A DNA stretch of 26,569 nucleotides from Erythrobacter sp. UBA1916 (GCA_002337385.1 DDFY01000001.1:4399-30967), one strand, 5' to 3'. Shown: positions 15,572 through 22,500, counted from the first letter of the stretch. Numbers and translations: made by a program. Notes: generated by a model from the sequence alone, not told the origin.

Positions 15572-16484
15572 GCAATATCGCGATCAGGTCCGGCTCCTGC
15601 TGGACGTCCTGCCGCTGGTCATGGCCGAGCCCGTCTTCGCGCTGAAGGGCGGCACCGCGATCAACCTGTTCGAATGGGATCTTCCACGCCTCTCGGTCGA
15701 CATCGATCTGACCTACCTACCGATCCACGACCGGGCCCAATCCTTGCGCGAGATCAGTGAGGCTCTCGCCCGGATCAAGGCGGACATCGAACGCCGCCTG
15801 CCACCGACCCGCGTGACCCAGACACGCCAGGGCCAGGAAGGGATGGAGGTCAAGCTCAACTGCCAGCGCGGCAAGACCCAGATCAAGGTGGAGGTTAATC
15901 CCACCCTGCGCGGCCATCTCCTTCCCCTCCGCGACTTGCCATGTTCGGACCAGGTGCAGGAGAGGTTTGAGGCGTTCGTCGAGGCGCGATGCCTCTCGCA
16001 CGGTGAGCTTTTCGGCGGAAAGATTTGTGCCGCGCTGGACCGGCAGCATCCGCGCGATCTGTTCGACGTGAAGCGCCTGCTGGACGCAGAAGGGCTGGTC
16101 GACGAGGTTCGTCACGGCTTCGTCGGAGCGCTGGTAAGCCACGGGCGCCCGGTCGCTGAGCTGGTCAGCCCGAGCCGAAAGGATCAAAGCGCTACGTTCA
16201 AGGCTCAGTTCGAAGGAATGCCCTTCGAGCCATTCACCTATGAGGATCATGTCGAAACGCTCGATCGCCTTGTGCAGACGATTCATGCCTCGCTCGATGC
16301 CGACGATCGACAGTTTCTCAGGAGCTTCGAAGCTGGGGATCCGGAGTGGGAAAGCTTCCCGCTGCCCGCTGTCCGTGAGCTTCCAGCGCCGCAGTTCAAA
16401 TTGATGAATATCCTTAGGTTCAGAGACGCGCAGCCCAAGAGGCATCAGGCCGGTCTGGCAGCGCTGGAAGCGGCGCTTTCGTAA
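15561..16484 (+). CDS. abiEii: AbiEii toxin, nucleotidyltransferase
   Basis: This 307-residue protein is the toxin half of a type IV toxin-antitoxin and abortive-infection pair. GTG 15561 was chosen because AAGGAG (15545-15550) lies 10 bases before it and the start overlaps the antitoxin stop, as is usual. The nucleotidyltransferase motif is complete: KGGTAINLF (residues 29-37) and SVDIDL (45-50, two Asp), followed by KVEVNPTLRG and the helical SHGELFGGKICAALDRQHPRDLFDV segment. The family transfers nucleotides to a cellular target and stops growth, acting in the cytoplasm. The frame is intact even though the antitoxin gene is broken. It converges on the next gene with a gap of about 31 bases. 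Confidence 0.92.
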   Translation: MATEQYRDQVRLLLDVLPLVMAEPVFALKGGTAINLFEWDLPRLSVDIDLTYLPIHDRAQSLREISEALARIKADIERRLPPTRVTQTRQGQEGMEVKLNCQRGKTQIKVEVNPTLRGHLLPLRDLPCSDQVQERFEAFVEARCLSHGELFGGKICAALDRQHPRDLFDVKRLLDAEGLVDEVRHGFVGALVSHGRPVAELVSPSRKDQSATFKAQFEGMPFEPFTYEDHVETLDRLVQTIHASLDADDRQFLRSFEAGDPEWESFPLPAVRELPAPQFKLMNILRFRDAQPKRHQAGLAALEAALS

Positions 16485-16515
16485 CCAATCCATCTCGGTC
16501 GTGAACAGGGCGCAG

Positions 16516-17424
16516 CTAGGCCGGCAGTTGGTCCAATTGAAGGCGGTGCGTGTCATGGGCAGTGACGGCGTATTCAATCGCGCCGGGGAGCCAAGGCCGG
16601 GGGAGGGGATTGGCGGCGAGTGGATTGTGAATGACGTAATATGGCGGTTGGCCACAGAATTTGTCGCGGTCATCGGGAAAGGCATAGAAACCGGAGCAGC
16701 CGACGATTGCGCTGACGCAGCGATAGTCCTCCTGGAGGAAGTTGTCGGTGGGAATCTCTTCGCCGTTGGCCTTGAGCACGGTGTCTTGCCATGAGAGCTG
16801 CCAGCCACCGAGCGGCTGACCTGTCTGCACGTCGACATGGGCCTGCGGGCTGCCGAAGGGAAGTACAGCCATAGCCGCGAGCGGGACGCCGCCAATGCCG
16901 AGGGTATCGCCGCCAAGCCGGCAGGTGTTCACCGCGATCACGAACGGGAGTTTCGGATCGACTGCCTCCTGCTCCAGACATTTGAGATAACCATCACGCT
17001 TGGCTTTGATGACAGACGTCCAGCGCAGGAGCATCTGATCGGTGGGAACCATACCGGCGCCGTTGGCGCCGCCATCCTGCCACTCCTGCGGCAAGCCGCC
17101 CTTGGCGGCGTCGCCCGGCTGCGCGGCGACCGCTTCGATATAGACCTGATCATCGATCAGGAAGTCTGGCCCCTTGTCCTCGCTGGCCATGTTCCAGCCG
17201 AGGTCCTGAAAGCGGCCATAGAGCATCGCTTCCCAGATCCGGCTCGCCAGCTTGCCGAGATCGCCGCGCTGGAACTCGACAAGGAAATGGCGGTCGCGGC
17301 AATCCGACCGCGCGAACCTCGCGACCATTGGCGTCAGATAGTTCGCGATGTCGGGATCGCTACTTGGCCAGATGCGCGAGAATGTTTCGCGAATGAGCGC
17401 AGTCAGTTCGTCGTTATCGCTCAT
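16516..17424 (-). CDS. Unrecognised protein with possible PD-(D/E)xK nuclease core
   Basis: This 302-residue cytoplasmic protein has no signal or membrane segment. Residues 58-100 resemble the nuclease core: helix with E65 (KLASRIWEAMLY), GPDFLID with D87, and YIEAVA with E97. The usual lysine after the glutamate is absent (EAV in place of ExK), so the call is tentative. The N-terminal 55 residues are helical, and the C-terminal half is mixed with several Trp. It is the last gene of a minus-strand group running from 19194 through a DUF3800 and an HU-like protein, 77 bases after HU. That setting suggests a DNA-directed defence role. It could instead be a non-catalytic relative or an unrelated fold. 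Confidence 0.7.
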   Translation of the reverse strand: MSDNDELTALIRETFSRIWPSSDPDIANYLTPMVARFARSDCRDRHFLVEFQRGDLGKLASRIWEAMLYGRFQDLGWNMASEDKGPDFLIDDQVYIEAVAAQPGDAAKGGLPQEWQDGGANGAGMVPTDQMLLRWTSVIKAKRDGYLKCLEQEAVDPKLPFVIAVNTCRLGGDTLGIGGVPLAAMAVLPFGSPQAHVDVQTGQPLGGWQLSWQDTVLKANGEEIPTDNFLQEDYRCVSAIVGCSGFYAFPDDRDKFCGQPPYYVIHNPLAANPLPRPWLPGAIEYAVTAHDTHRLQLDQLPA

Positions 17425-17461
17425 TTCGTGCCGGGGCGACCATCAAGGCAGGGAAGGGGGC

Positions 17462-17493
17462 GACGCCTCGGTCCTCAGGGGGCTCGAGGCGTC
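17462..17493. terminator. GC-rich hairpin after the HU-like gene
   Basis: GACGCCTCG (17462-17470) and CGAGGCGTC (17485-17493) form a perfect 9-bp inverted repeat around 14 bases, just after the stop of the HU-like gene on the minus strand. No T-run follows, so it may act as a pause or processing hairpin rather than a full terminator, leaving the next gene partly co-transcribed. Confidence 0.5.
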
Positions 17494-17501
17494 AATCTCG
17501 A

Positions 17502-17777
17502 CTAGCCGTTGAGCTTGTCCTTGACGGCTTTCGCCACAGTGAAGGTAAGTTTCCGGGAAGCGGCGATCTTGATGGTCTCGCCATTGGCCGGGTTGCGGCC
17601 TTCGCGGGCAGGCACGTCTTTCACCTTGAATTTTCCGAAGCCGTTGAGGCTTACTTCCTCGCCCTTGGCCGCCGCATCCGCGATCGCCGCGAAAACGAGA
17701 TCGACCGCCTTGCGGGCATCCGCCTTGGTCGTGCCCGTCTGGCCGGCGAGGGTTTCAGCAAGCTCACTATTGTTCAT
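17502..17777 (-). CDS. HU/IHF-family DNA-binding protein
   Basis: This protein of 91 residues from ATG 17777 has the standard HU length; GAGGA (17786-17790) lies 8 bases before the start. An ATG five codons earlier is possible but overlaps the ribosome binding site. The family core is complete: MNNSELAETLAGQTGTTKAD, a VSLNGFGKFKV turn, and the DNA-intercalating arm AREGRNPANGETIKIAASR with its Asn-Pro. HU proteins bend and wrap DNA. A copy inside accessory DNA may organise the element, assist recombination or serve the adjacent genes. It follows the DUF3800 gene by 71 bases. Confidence 0.93.
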   Translation of the reverse strand: MNNSELAETLAGQTGTTKADARKAVDLVFAAIADAAAKGEEVSLNGFGKFKVKDVPAREGRNPANGETIKIAASRKLTFTVAKAVKDKLNG

Positions 17778-17848
17778 TCGGATAGTCCTCATTTCAGTTG
17801 AAATTGCTCACTGCATAGCCGCCTGGACCGACCTGCGCCATCGGTGTG

Positions 17849-18979
17849 CTACGTCTGCATGAAAATGTCTGCCTTGTGGGTGTCCGACAGGCTCATCACA
17901 CGATGGGCGAATGCTTCGTTTTCATCGGTCGCCTGATCAAACAGACGTGCGAGCTTTGCCAGATTTTCAGTCTGAAGGTCGCTGAGCGCCGCGCGATCAG
18001 CTCGAACGACGTCGATTTCGGTGCTGACGACATAGGAGAAGAACTTGCCCAACAGACCCGCGACGACGTCGCTGACCTGGATCAGCGGTTCGTCCTGCGA
18101 GTCCACGAACCTGAAGCTGTCGACTGGCACGCCGTCACGCATGAGGGGATCGGCCAGCAACTGGCGGCGGACGACTTCCTCGAGGTCGAGAACATGCGTC
18201 GAGTTGCGCAGCAGTGCGATCCTGTGGCGGAAGAAGATGTCGAACCCCTCGATCAGGATATGCCGATCCTCATCGTCACCTTCGATGAACGGAAAGCTCT
18301 CACCCTGAATGGCGTCCTCGAGAGCCTGGGCAAGAAGCCTCCCATAGAAGGGATGAAGGTGATCTGCTTCCTCTTCGACCATCTGCAGCACGACATGATA
18401 GAATTGCGGGCCATCGCGAGGATCGAGCGCGGGATAGTTGAAGAGCCGGAACAGGTCCGTGGTCGCCTCGAGGTCCCGGCGCAGGGCAAGGTTGAGCATA
18501 TCCTTGAGAGCCGGTGCGACCAGCATCAGTTCTTCACGATCGCCCGCGATAAGTGCGGCGTCTACAATGTCGACGAGCGACCAGTAGATTACGTCCAGGC
18601 ACTGGTAGTGGAGGAATAGCCCGTTGGCCGCGATCCAGTCGAGGAGGTCCCCCAGACGCCGTGAGCCCAGCAGGTCGAGAAAGTCGCCCTTGCCGATGTG
18701 CGCGAGCTTCATCTCCTTGGTGGTGGGCTGTAGTTTGAGAGCCGCGCGTAGAGGGGCGATGTCGATGGGTTTGCGAGGACCGCTATGGGCAACGCCGGCG
18801 AGGACAAAGCATCCCGGATTATCGACGTTCAACCCATCGGCCGTGACGTGCAAACGGCGGATGTTGTTCGTCTCGTCATAATAGAGCGTATAAGGCGCGT
18901 CGGCGCGATCCAGCCCGTGAAGGTGAATGTCGAGCCCGCGCAGATCTTCGATATCAATTCCCTGTTTGCTCTCCGTCAT
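17849..18979 (-). CDS. DUF3800-like protein
   Basis: This 376-residue protein starts at ATG 18979; a TTG two codons earlier is the only alternative. The N-terminal region has YYDETNNIRR (D35, E36) followed by a glycine-rich FVLAGV strand. Near the C-terminus is SQDEPLIQVSDVVAGLLGKFF, in which a conserved aspartate closes the pattern. These are the hallmarks of DUF3800, a family with a predicted RNase H-like fold often found in mobile and defence DNA. No enzymatic activity is established that I can cite. The stop of the small gene upstream lies 9 bases before this ATG, so they are one operon, and an HU-like gene follows. Confidence 0.75.
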   Translation of the reverse strand: MTESKQGIDIEDLRGLDIHLHGLDRADAPYTLYYDETNNIRRLHVTADGLNVDNPGCFVLAGVAHSGPRKPIDIAPLRAALKLQPTTKEMKLAHIGKGDFLDLLGSRRLGDLLDWIAANGLFLHYQCLDVIYWSLVDIVDAALIAGDREELMLVAPALKDMLNLALRRDLEATTDLFRLFNYPALDPRDGPQFYHVVLQMVEEEADHLHPFYGRLLAQALEDAIQGESFPFIEGDDEDRHILIEGFDIFFRHRIALLRNSTHVLDLEEVVRRQLLADPLMRDGVPVDSFRFVDSQDEPLIQVSDVVAGLLGKFFSYVVSTEIDVVRADRAALSDLQTENLAKLARLFDQATDENEAFAHRVMSLSDTHKADIFMQT

Positions 18980-18987
18980 CCGCAATG

Positions 18988-19194
18988 TCAGCGTTTCGCG
19001 ATCCTGAGGCCTGAAATGGCGCGTGCGCGAAACCGCGCGGCTCCGCCTGCCTCGCGCACCTTTCGAGCCTTTTCGGCATAGCGGCGCGCCATCTGCCGGT
19101 GCGCGAGAATGCGATCGATGCAGGTCGCCCGGCTAGCCGCACGATATTCATCCGTCGTGCGCAGCTCGTAATGTTTGAGACTGAAATCAGCCAC
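18988..19194 (-). CDS. Small basic helical protein, first gene of the DUF3800 operon
   Basis: This 68-residue protein starts at GTG 19194, with GGAG (19201-19204) 6 bases upstream, a clear ribosome binding site. It is rich in Arg and Ala with little but helix predicted (DRILAHRQMARRYAEKARKVREAG), and it has no signal peptide. It lies 9 bases before the DUF3800 ATG and 15 bases after an operator-like repeat. I do not recognise the family. It could be an antitoxin-like or nucleic-acid-binding partner of the DUF3800 protein, which is inference from the operon. Confidence 0.65.
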   Translation of the reverse strand: MADFSLKHYELRTTDEYRAASRATCIDRILAHRQMARRYAEKARKVREAGGAARFRARAISGLRIAKR

Positions 19195-19208
19195 GCTGGT
19201 CTCCGACA

Positions 19209-19278
19209 GTTTGCCATTGCCTTAGTGCCAACTGTGTCACTTTACCTCACGCCGGGTAAAGTGACGTAGATGGCAAAC
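19209..19278. promoter_or_regulatory. Nested inverted repeats upstream of the DUF3800 operon
   Basis: The outer arms GTTTGCCAT (19209-19217) and ATGGCAAAC (19270-19278) and the inner arms GTCACTTTAC (19236-19245) and GTAAAGTGAC (19256-19265) are both perfect. The inner pair, with its flanks, makes two copies of a longer motif (GTRAAGTGACRYRGWTGGCA) facing each other, at 19226-19245 on the minus strand and 19256-19275 on the plus strand. The site lies between the end of the AtpI-like gene and the start of the small DUF3800-operon gene and is likely a regulator-binding region. Confidence 0.6.
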
Positions 19279-19279
19279 G

Positions 19280-19603
19280 TTACGATCCGTCTGGCTTGCG
19301 GTTGGATATGCGGATGATGTTGACGAAGGCCACGACGATGCCGAGGGCCATCACGATGAGCAGGCCCCAGGGACCGGTGCCGGCAAACCTGTCGATGATC
19401 CAGCCAAGCAAGGCACCGCCGGCAACGCCGCCGAGTAGTTCCGCCAGCACGCGATTGCCGAGGCTATAGCTGGCATCGGCACCTGTAGAGGCAGGGCGGG
19501 TTCGTTCCTCTTCGGCCGAATGCGCCGCCTCGAGGCGATCCTTCAGGCCATCCAATCGGGGATCCTCTCCGATAAGATCGGGGTCTGATTCATCTTTGCT
19601 CAT
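19280..19603 (-). CDS. AtpI/AtpZ-like membrane protein
   Basis: This 107-residue protein has a charged N-terminal part (1-45) and two membrane helices at about 53-72 (LAELLGGVAGGALLGWIIDRF) and 78-97, joined by a short GTGPWG loop. The glycine spacing and the Asp after the first helix match the AtpI/AtpZ family, usually encoded ahead of the F-type ATP synthase subunits, where it is linked to assembly of the c-ring or cation handling. No atpB, atpE or atpF gene lies beside it here, which is unusual. It is flanked by direct copies of the GTRAAGTGAC motif at 19256 and 19651. The family call rests on layout and motifs, so a look-alike small membrane protein is possible. Confidence 0.7.
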   Translation of the reverse strand: MSKDESDPDLIGEDPRLDGLKDRLEAAHSAEEERTRPASTGADASYSLGNRVLAELLGGVAGGALLGWIIDRFAGTGPWGLLIVMALGIVVAFVNIIRISNRKPDGS

Positions 19604-19650
19604 GGGGCGGGTCTAGCATGGTGTGAAGACGAGAAAAATGATGAGGAGGG

Positions 19651-19677
19651 GTGAAGTGACACGGATGGCAAAAGTGC
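19651..19677 (+). promoter_or_regulatory. Third copy of the operator-like motif, before the winged-helix gene
   Basis: This stretch begins GTGAAGTGACACGGATGGCA and matches the copies at 19256-19275 (plus strand) and 19226-19245 (minus strand) as GTRAAGTGACRYRGWTGGCA. It sits in the 140-base gap between the divergent AtpI-like and winged-helix genes, the usual place for a shared operator. Compared with the copy at 19256, 22 of 29 bases are identical. Confidence 0.55.
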
Positions 19678-19743
19678 CGTCTCGCGTCTCCATGAGCATT
19701 TTGGGGGATTCACAAGAGTCCAGCTTTGTGCTTGATTCGTTCC

Positions 19744-20352
19744 ATGATCCAGCAGGACCTCTTCGCGGCGACGCCCCAGCGAACGACGGGCATGCCCGAT
19801 ATCGTACGCATCATCGCCGAGCACTCCGCGCGGCCGCGCTATACCTTCATGGTGCTTGATCTGATCGCGCGGGTTGCGCGGGCCAACGGGCAGGCGGGAC
19901 CGCTCGTTCGCGAAGGCGAAGCGCTTGTGCCGATCCGCGAATGGCTGGCCGCGACGATCGCACCCAGCGGCGCGCGTCATCATCAGCGCCGCGCGACCGC
20001 CGACAAGGTTCGAGCTGCGCTCGTCGGCCGGGGAGAGTTTCCAGGTGATCCGGCCGAGGCCGACCGCCTGGTCGAGGCGGAAGTCAGTGAGCGTGTCCGC
20101 GAAACCGGCATGACGGCAATCAGCCGGGCGGTGTCGGAGCTGGTGAGGGCCGGGCTGATCACGCGGCACTACCAGGGGTTCTTCGTCGATCATGAAAACC
20201 GCGGCGCCCAGCGTCATGCGGTCTACACCGTGACCGACGCGGTCCGAGCCGCGCTTCACCCAAGCATCGCCATTAGCGAGCACCGGCGGCAACCCTATGT
20301 CCGCGGCGCGCATGGGCAGCCCCGGGCAGAGGCAGCGCGCGCCTCAGGCTAA
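19744..20352 (+). CDS. Winged-helix protein, possible regulator or replication protein
   Basis: This 202-residue protein starts at ATG 19744, the first ATG in the frame; TTG 19726 is possible, and neither has a clear ribosome binding site. Residues 118-168 form a likely winged helix-turn-helix: RETGMTAISRAVSELVRAGLITRHYQGF, then a beta-wing ending AVYTVTD. The N-terminal half is helical and Arg/Ala-rich. The protein is probably a DNA-binding regulator, and the GTRAAGTGAC motif 67 bases upstream is a natural target. A plasmid replication initiator that binds iteron-like repeats is the other reading. Its stop overlaps the converging abortive-infection gene by 4 bases. Confidence 0.65.
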   Translation: MIQQDLFAATPQRTTGMPDIVRIIAEHSARPRYTFMVLDLIARVARANGQAGPLVREGEALVPIREWLAATIAPSGARHHQRRATADKVRAALVGRGEFPGDPAEADRLVEAEVSERVRETGMTAISRAVSELVRAGLITRHYQGFFVDHENRGAQRHAVYTVTDAVRAALHPSIAISEHRRQPYVRGAHGQPRAEAARASG

Positions 20353-21245
20353 ATCCCCGGTGCGTGCTGCGGCAGAGCGCGCTTTTCTTGGCGCTCCCAG
20401 GTCTCGATCAGGAACAGGGCCAGCGAACTGGCGGCGTTGATCGCGAGACGTGCGATGCGCGGGTCGATCCTCCGGAAGCCCTTTTCACGCCCGTGAGCGT
20501 CACCACCATGCGTTCGCAGCGCACCGATGCCTTTTGCAACCGATGTCAGGCCGCTCAGGATCTGGCGGACGTCTGCTTCCACTTCGGCGGGCAGGTCGCT
20601 GCGCCCCGGCGACAGGTTCAGCGGCTCCTGGACGGCGCGGATAAGGCCGTCGATATCCTTGCGGGGCGGCAGCGGCAACCCGAGCTCGATGAGGATGGAT
20701 CTGCAGACAGCCTCGATGAGCGAGCACGCGGCGGTTACCGCATCTTCGGGGTCATCCTGAAGATTGGGGAGGGCGCGCGCTATCTCCATCTGCACCGTGT
20801 CGAAGTCCAGTGTTTCGACTTTCTGGATGAAGGGTTCGACGATCGTCCCGGAGCTCTGGCGTCTGGTCAGCACGGCCTTGCCGCCGACGATGACCACCGC
20901 CAGCTCGTCCGCTGCGAGCGCCTTGTTGAGATGCTCGCGAACCGCGGTCGCCTTATCGGGCTCCGTCAGATATTCGCGCGGATCGCAGACCTTCTCAATG
21001 ATCCGCGTGATGTAGACATCGCCCTGGCCGTCATAGTGATTGGCTGCCTGGCGCAGGAAATCCGTCGTCGCGGGTACGCGAGAGCTCGCGCCGATACGCA
21101 TGTCGAGGCCGCAATCGAGGAAGAATTGTTCGATCTTCGGGCCCGACCGATAGATTCCGATCGCCGGGCTGTTATCATTGCCGGCGCCGCCCGTGATCGT
21201 GTCGACCAGCGCCTTGATGACAAAGGCAGAGAATTTGCCGCTCAT
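20349..21245 (-). CDS. Abortive-infection family protein (Abi C-terminal domain)
   Basis: This 298-residue protein has an unrecognised N-terminal half and a C-terminal domain (about 168-284) of the Abi_C type: SLIEAVCRSILIELG, a helical ILSGLTSVAKGIGALRTHGGDAHGR segment (GDAHGR at 248-253) and LAINAASSLALFLIETW. The GDAHGR-like motif and its helical frame are typical of AbiJ-like proteins, which are linked to phage exclusion; in HEPN proteins a similar R-x4-H is catalytic. The gene follows the nucleotidyltransferase gene by 45 bases on the same strand, so the two are probably co-transcribed. No clear ribosome binding site precedes ATG 21245. Confidence 0.82.
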   Translation of the reverse strand: MSGKFSAFVIKALVDTITGGAGNDNSPAIGIYRSGPKIEQFFLDCGLDMRIGASSRVPATTDFLRQAANHYDGQGDVYITRIIEKVCDPREYLTEPDKATAVREHLNKALAADELAVVIVGGKAVLTRRQSSGTIVEPFIQKVETLDFDTVQMEIARALPNLQDDPEDAVTAACSLIEAVCRSILIELGLPLPPRKDIDGLIRAVQEPLNLSPGRSDLPAEVEADVRQILSGLTSVAKGIGALRTHGGDAHGREKGFRRIDPRIARLAINAASSLALFLIETWERQEKRALPQHAPGI

Positions 21246-21290
21246 GGCTTGTCTGCCGCGAGAGAGAAGGACGCGAGCTTCGGGCAGCCT

Positions 21291-21992
21291 TCAATCTTCA
21301 CTACCCACATGCTCAGCCTTGTCCGAGAGTGATTCCGTCAGAATTCGATGCGTAATTGCTTGGGCTGCCGTGACCAGATGGCTGTATCTGTCGCGGTACA
21401 GGAGTTGACCGATGACTGTTTCGACGGCCTTCGGGTTGACCTTTTCTACGACGTCTAGCGCCTTTTGGCATCGCTCGCGGCCGCATTCGCGCAACGCTGA
21501 GACGAGATAGTCGTCTCCATGATGCTCGGCGATTGCTGCCAAGTCGAACATGTCGCGTGGCTGCAAGTTCCAGCCCCGGAAATAGACCTTCTTGGCTGCG
21601 ATTTCGGCCGGTGTCTCCAGGTCGACGATCTGCCCTCGCACATCGTGACGCTCGCTGGCGATATCGAGGATGGCGGAAGAGCAGATGAAGTCGATCTCGC
21701 CGAGTTCGTCAAAGGCCAGTTTGAGCGCCTGCGTCCCGTCGGTCTTATATTCGTCCGGTCGGCGGGTCATGGCGAAATCTTGGATCTGCGGATTGAGGAA
21801 GGGTAGGATTTGCGGATCATCGAGAAAGATGTCGATGTCGTGGCTTTCGCGATGGTCGATCTGGAGCATGAGAGCGGTCCCGCCGCCAAAGCTCCACGAA
21901 GGCGCAAAGCCTACGGTTTTCTCTAAATGGCCGAAGATTTCCATCGCGAGGTCGAACAGGACTGGCCACTGGCTCGGGCCCCGCTCGACCAT
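21291..21992 (-). CDS. AbiEii-family nucleotidyltransferase, likely toxin
   Basis: This 233-residue protein is unrelated in detail to the AbiEii of the AbiE pair but has the same nucleotidyltransferase signature: GGGTALML (36-43) and ESHDIDIF (49-56, D52 and D54). AAKKVYFRGWNLQPRDMFDLA follows, where the Lys and Asp complete the family pattern. Such proteins act as growth-arresting toxins. ATG 21992 lies 3 bases after the stop of the 87-residue gene upstream, the arrangement of an antitoxin-toxin pair. The Abi_C gene follows 45 bases later. The family call is firm; the toxin role is inferred. Confidence 0.85.
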   Translation of the reverse strand: MVERGPSQWPVLFDLAMEIFGHLEKTVGFAPSWSFGGGTALMLQIDHRESHDIDIFLDDPQILPFLNPQIQDFAMTRRPDEYKTDGTQALKLAFDELGEIDFICSSAILDIASERHDVRGQIVDLETPAEIAAKKVYFRGWNLQPRDMFDLAAIAEHHGDDYLVSALRECGRERCQKALDVVEKVNPKAVETVIGQLLYRDRYSHLVTAAQAITHRILTESLSDKAEHVGSED

Positions 21993-21995
21993 ACG

Positions 21996-22259
21996 TTACG
22001 CTGCCAGCGGGAGCGCGTAGCCCGACAGGTTGGAAAACTGGTCTGCGACCGCGCAGACCTTATCGGCATCGACACCCATTTCCTGGACGAACTGCAACTG
22101 CAGAGCCGGGCTCACTTCCGAGAAAAAGGAGAACACGGGCGCGTTGAAGTCGCTCGCGCTCTTGGGGTCGGTGATCAGCGCGGCGAGTTGATGCGCGGAG
22201 AGGTTCGCCCCATAAGGAGCGTTCACCGTCGCCAACACCAAGCTTGCAGCCTTTGCCAT
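21996..22259 (-). CDS. 87-residue protein ahead of the nucleotidyltransferase, antitoxin candidate
   Basis: ATG 22259 was chosen because a TTGTTT-N17-TATATA promoter ends just upstream, leaving a leader of about 30 bases; the frame extends to 22418, but that part would begin within an operator-like palindrome. There is no signal peptide, and the content is helical (QLAALITDPKSASDFN, SPALQLQFVQEMGVDADKVCAVADQF). It resembles no family I can name. Its stop is 3 bases before the toxin-like gene. It may be the antitoxin, though the known partners of this toxin family are usually larger. Confidence 0.6.
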   Translation of the reverse strand: MAKAASLVLATVNAPYGANLSAHQLAALITDPKSASDFNAPVFSFFSEVSPALQLQFVQEMGVDADKVCAVADQFSNLSGYALPLAA

Positions 22260-22297
22260 CTCACAACCTGTACCATGATCCCATCGATCACTCCGTC

Positions 22298-22326
22298 TAT
22301 ATAGCTCTGGGGCGTTATCAAAACAA
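22298..22326 (-). promoter_or_regulatory. Promoter of the nucleotidyltransferase operon
   Basis: On the minus strand, TTGTTT (22321-22326) is followed after exactly 17 bases by TATATA (22298-22303). The predicted start site lies about 30 bases before ATG 22259. Confidence 0.6.
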
Positions 22327-22409
22327 GAACGGGGCAATCTGACGAGTAGCTGGGTGAATGTAGGCGTCAGATTTCCGGCTTGAATCCGCCCTCCCCGCGC
22401 GATTTTCCC

Positions 22410-22438
22410 ACTTACCATAATGGGAGATTATGGTAAGT
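22410..22438. promoter_or_regulatory. 12-bp-arm perfect inverted repeat, operator candidate
   Basis: ACTTACCATAAT (22410-22421) and ATTATGGTAAGT (22427-22438) are perfect complements around GGGAG. The site is AT-rich within GC-rich DNA, about 85 bases upstream of the nucleotidyltransferase promoter. Dimeric regulators or a recombination protein could bind it. Confidence 0.55.
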
Positions 22439-22500
22439 ATAGGAGCGCGAAACCGGCAGGGAAGGGGCAAGTTCCGCAGATGAAGAAATTGCAGCAATCA

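Noticed and set aside
19219..19235. TGGCAC resembling a sigma-54 promoter element
   Set aside because: The matching TTGC element at the required spacing is absent; the string is part of the repeated motif.
20364..21332. Plus-strand frame of about 322 codons opposite the Abi_C gene
   Set aside because: The minus-strand frame carries the abortive-infection domain; this one shows no family pattern and extends past the gene end.
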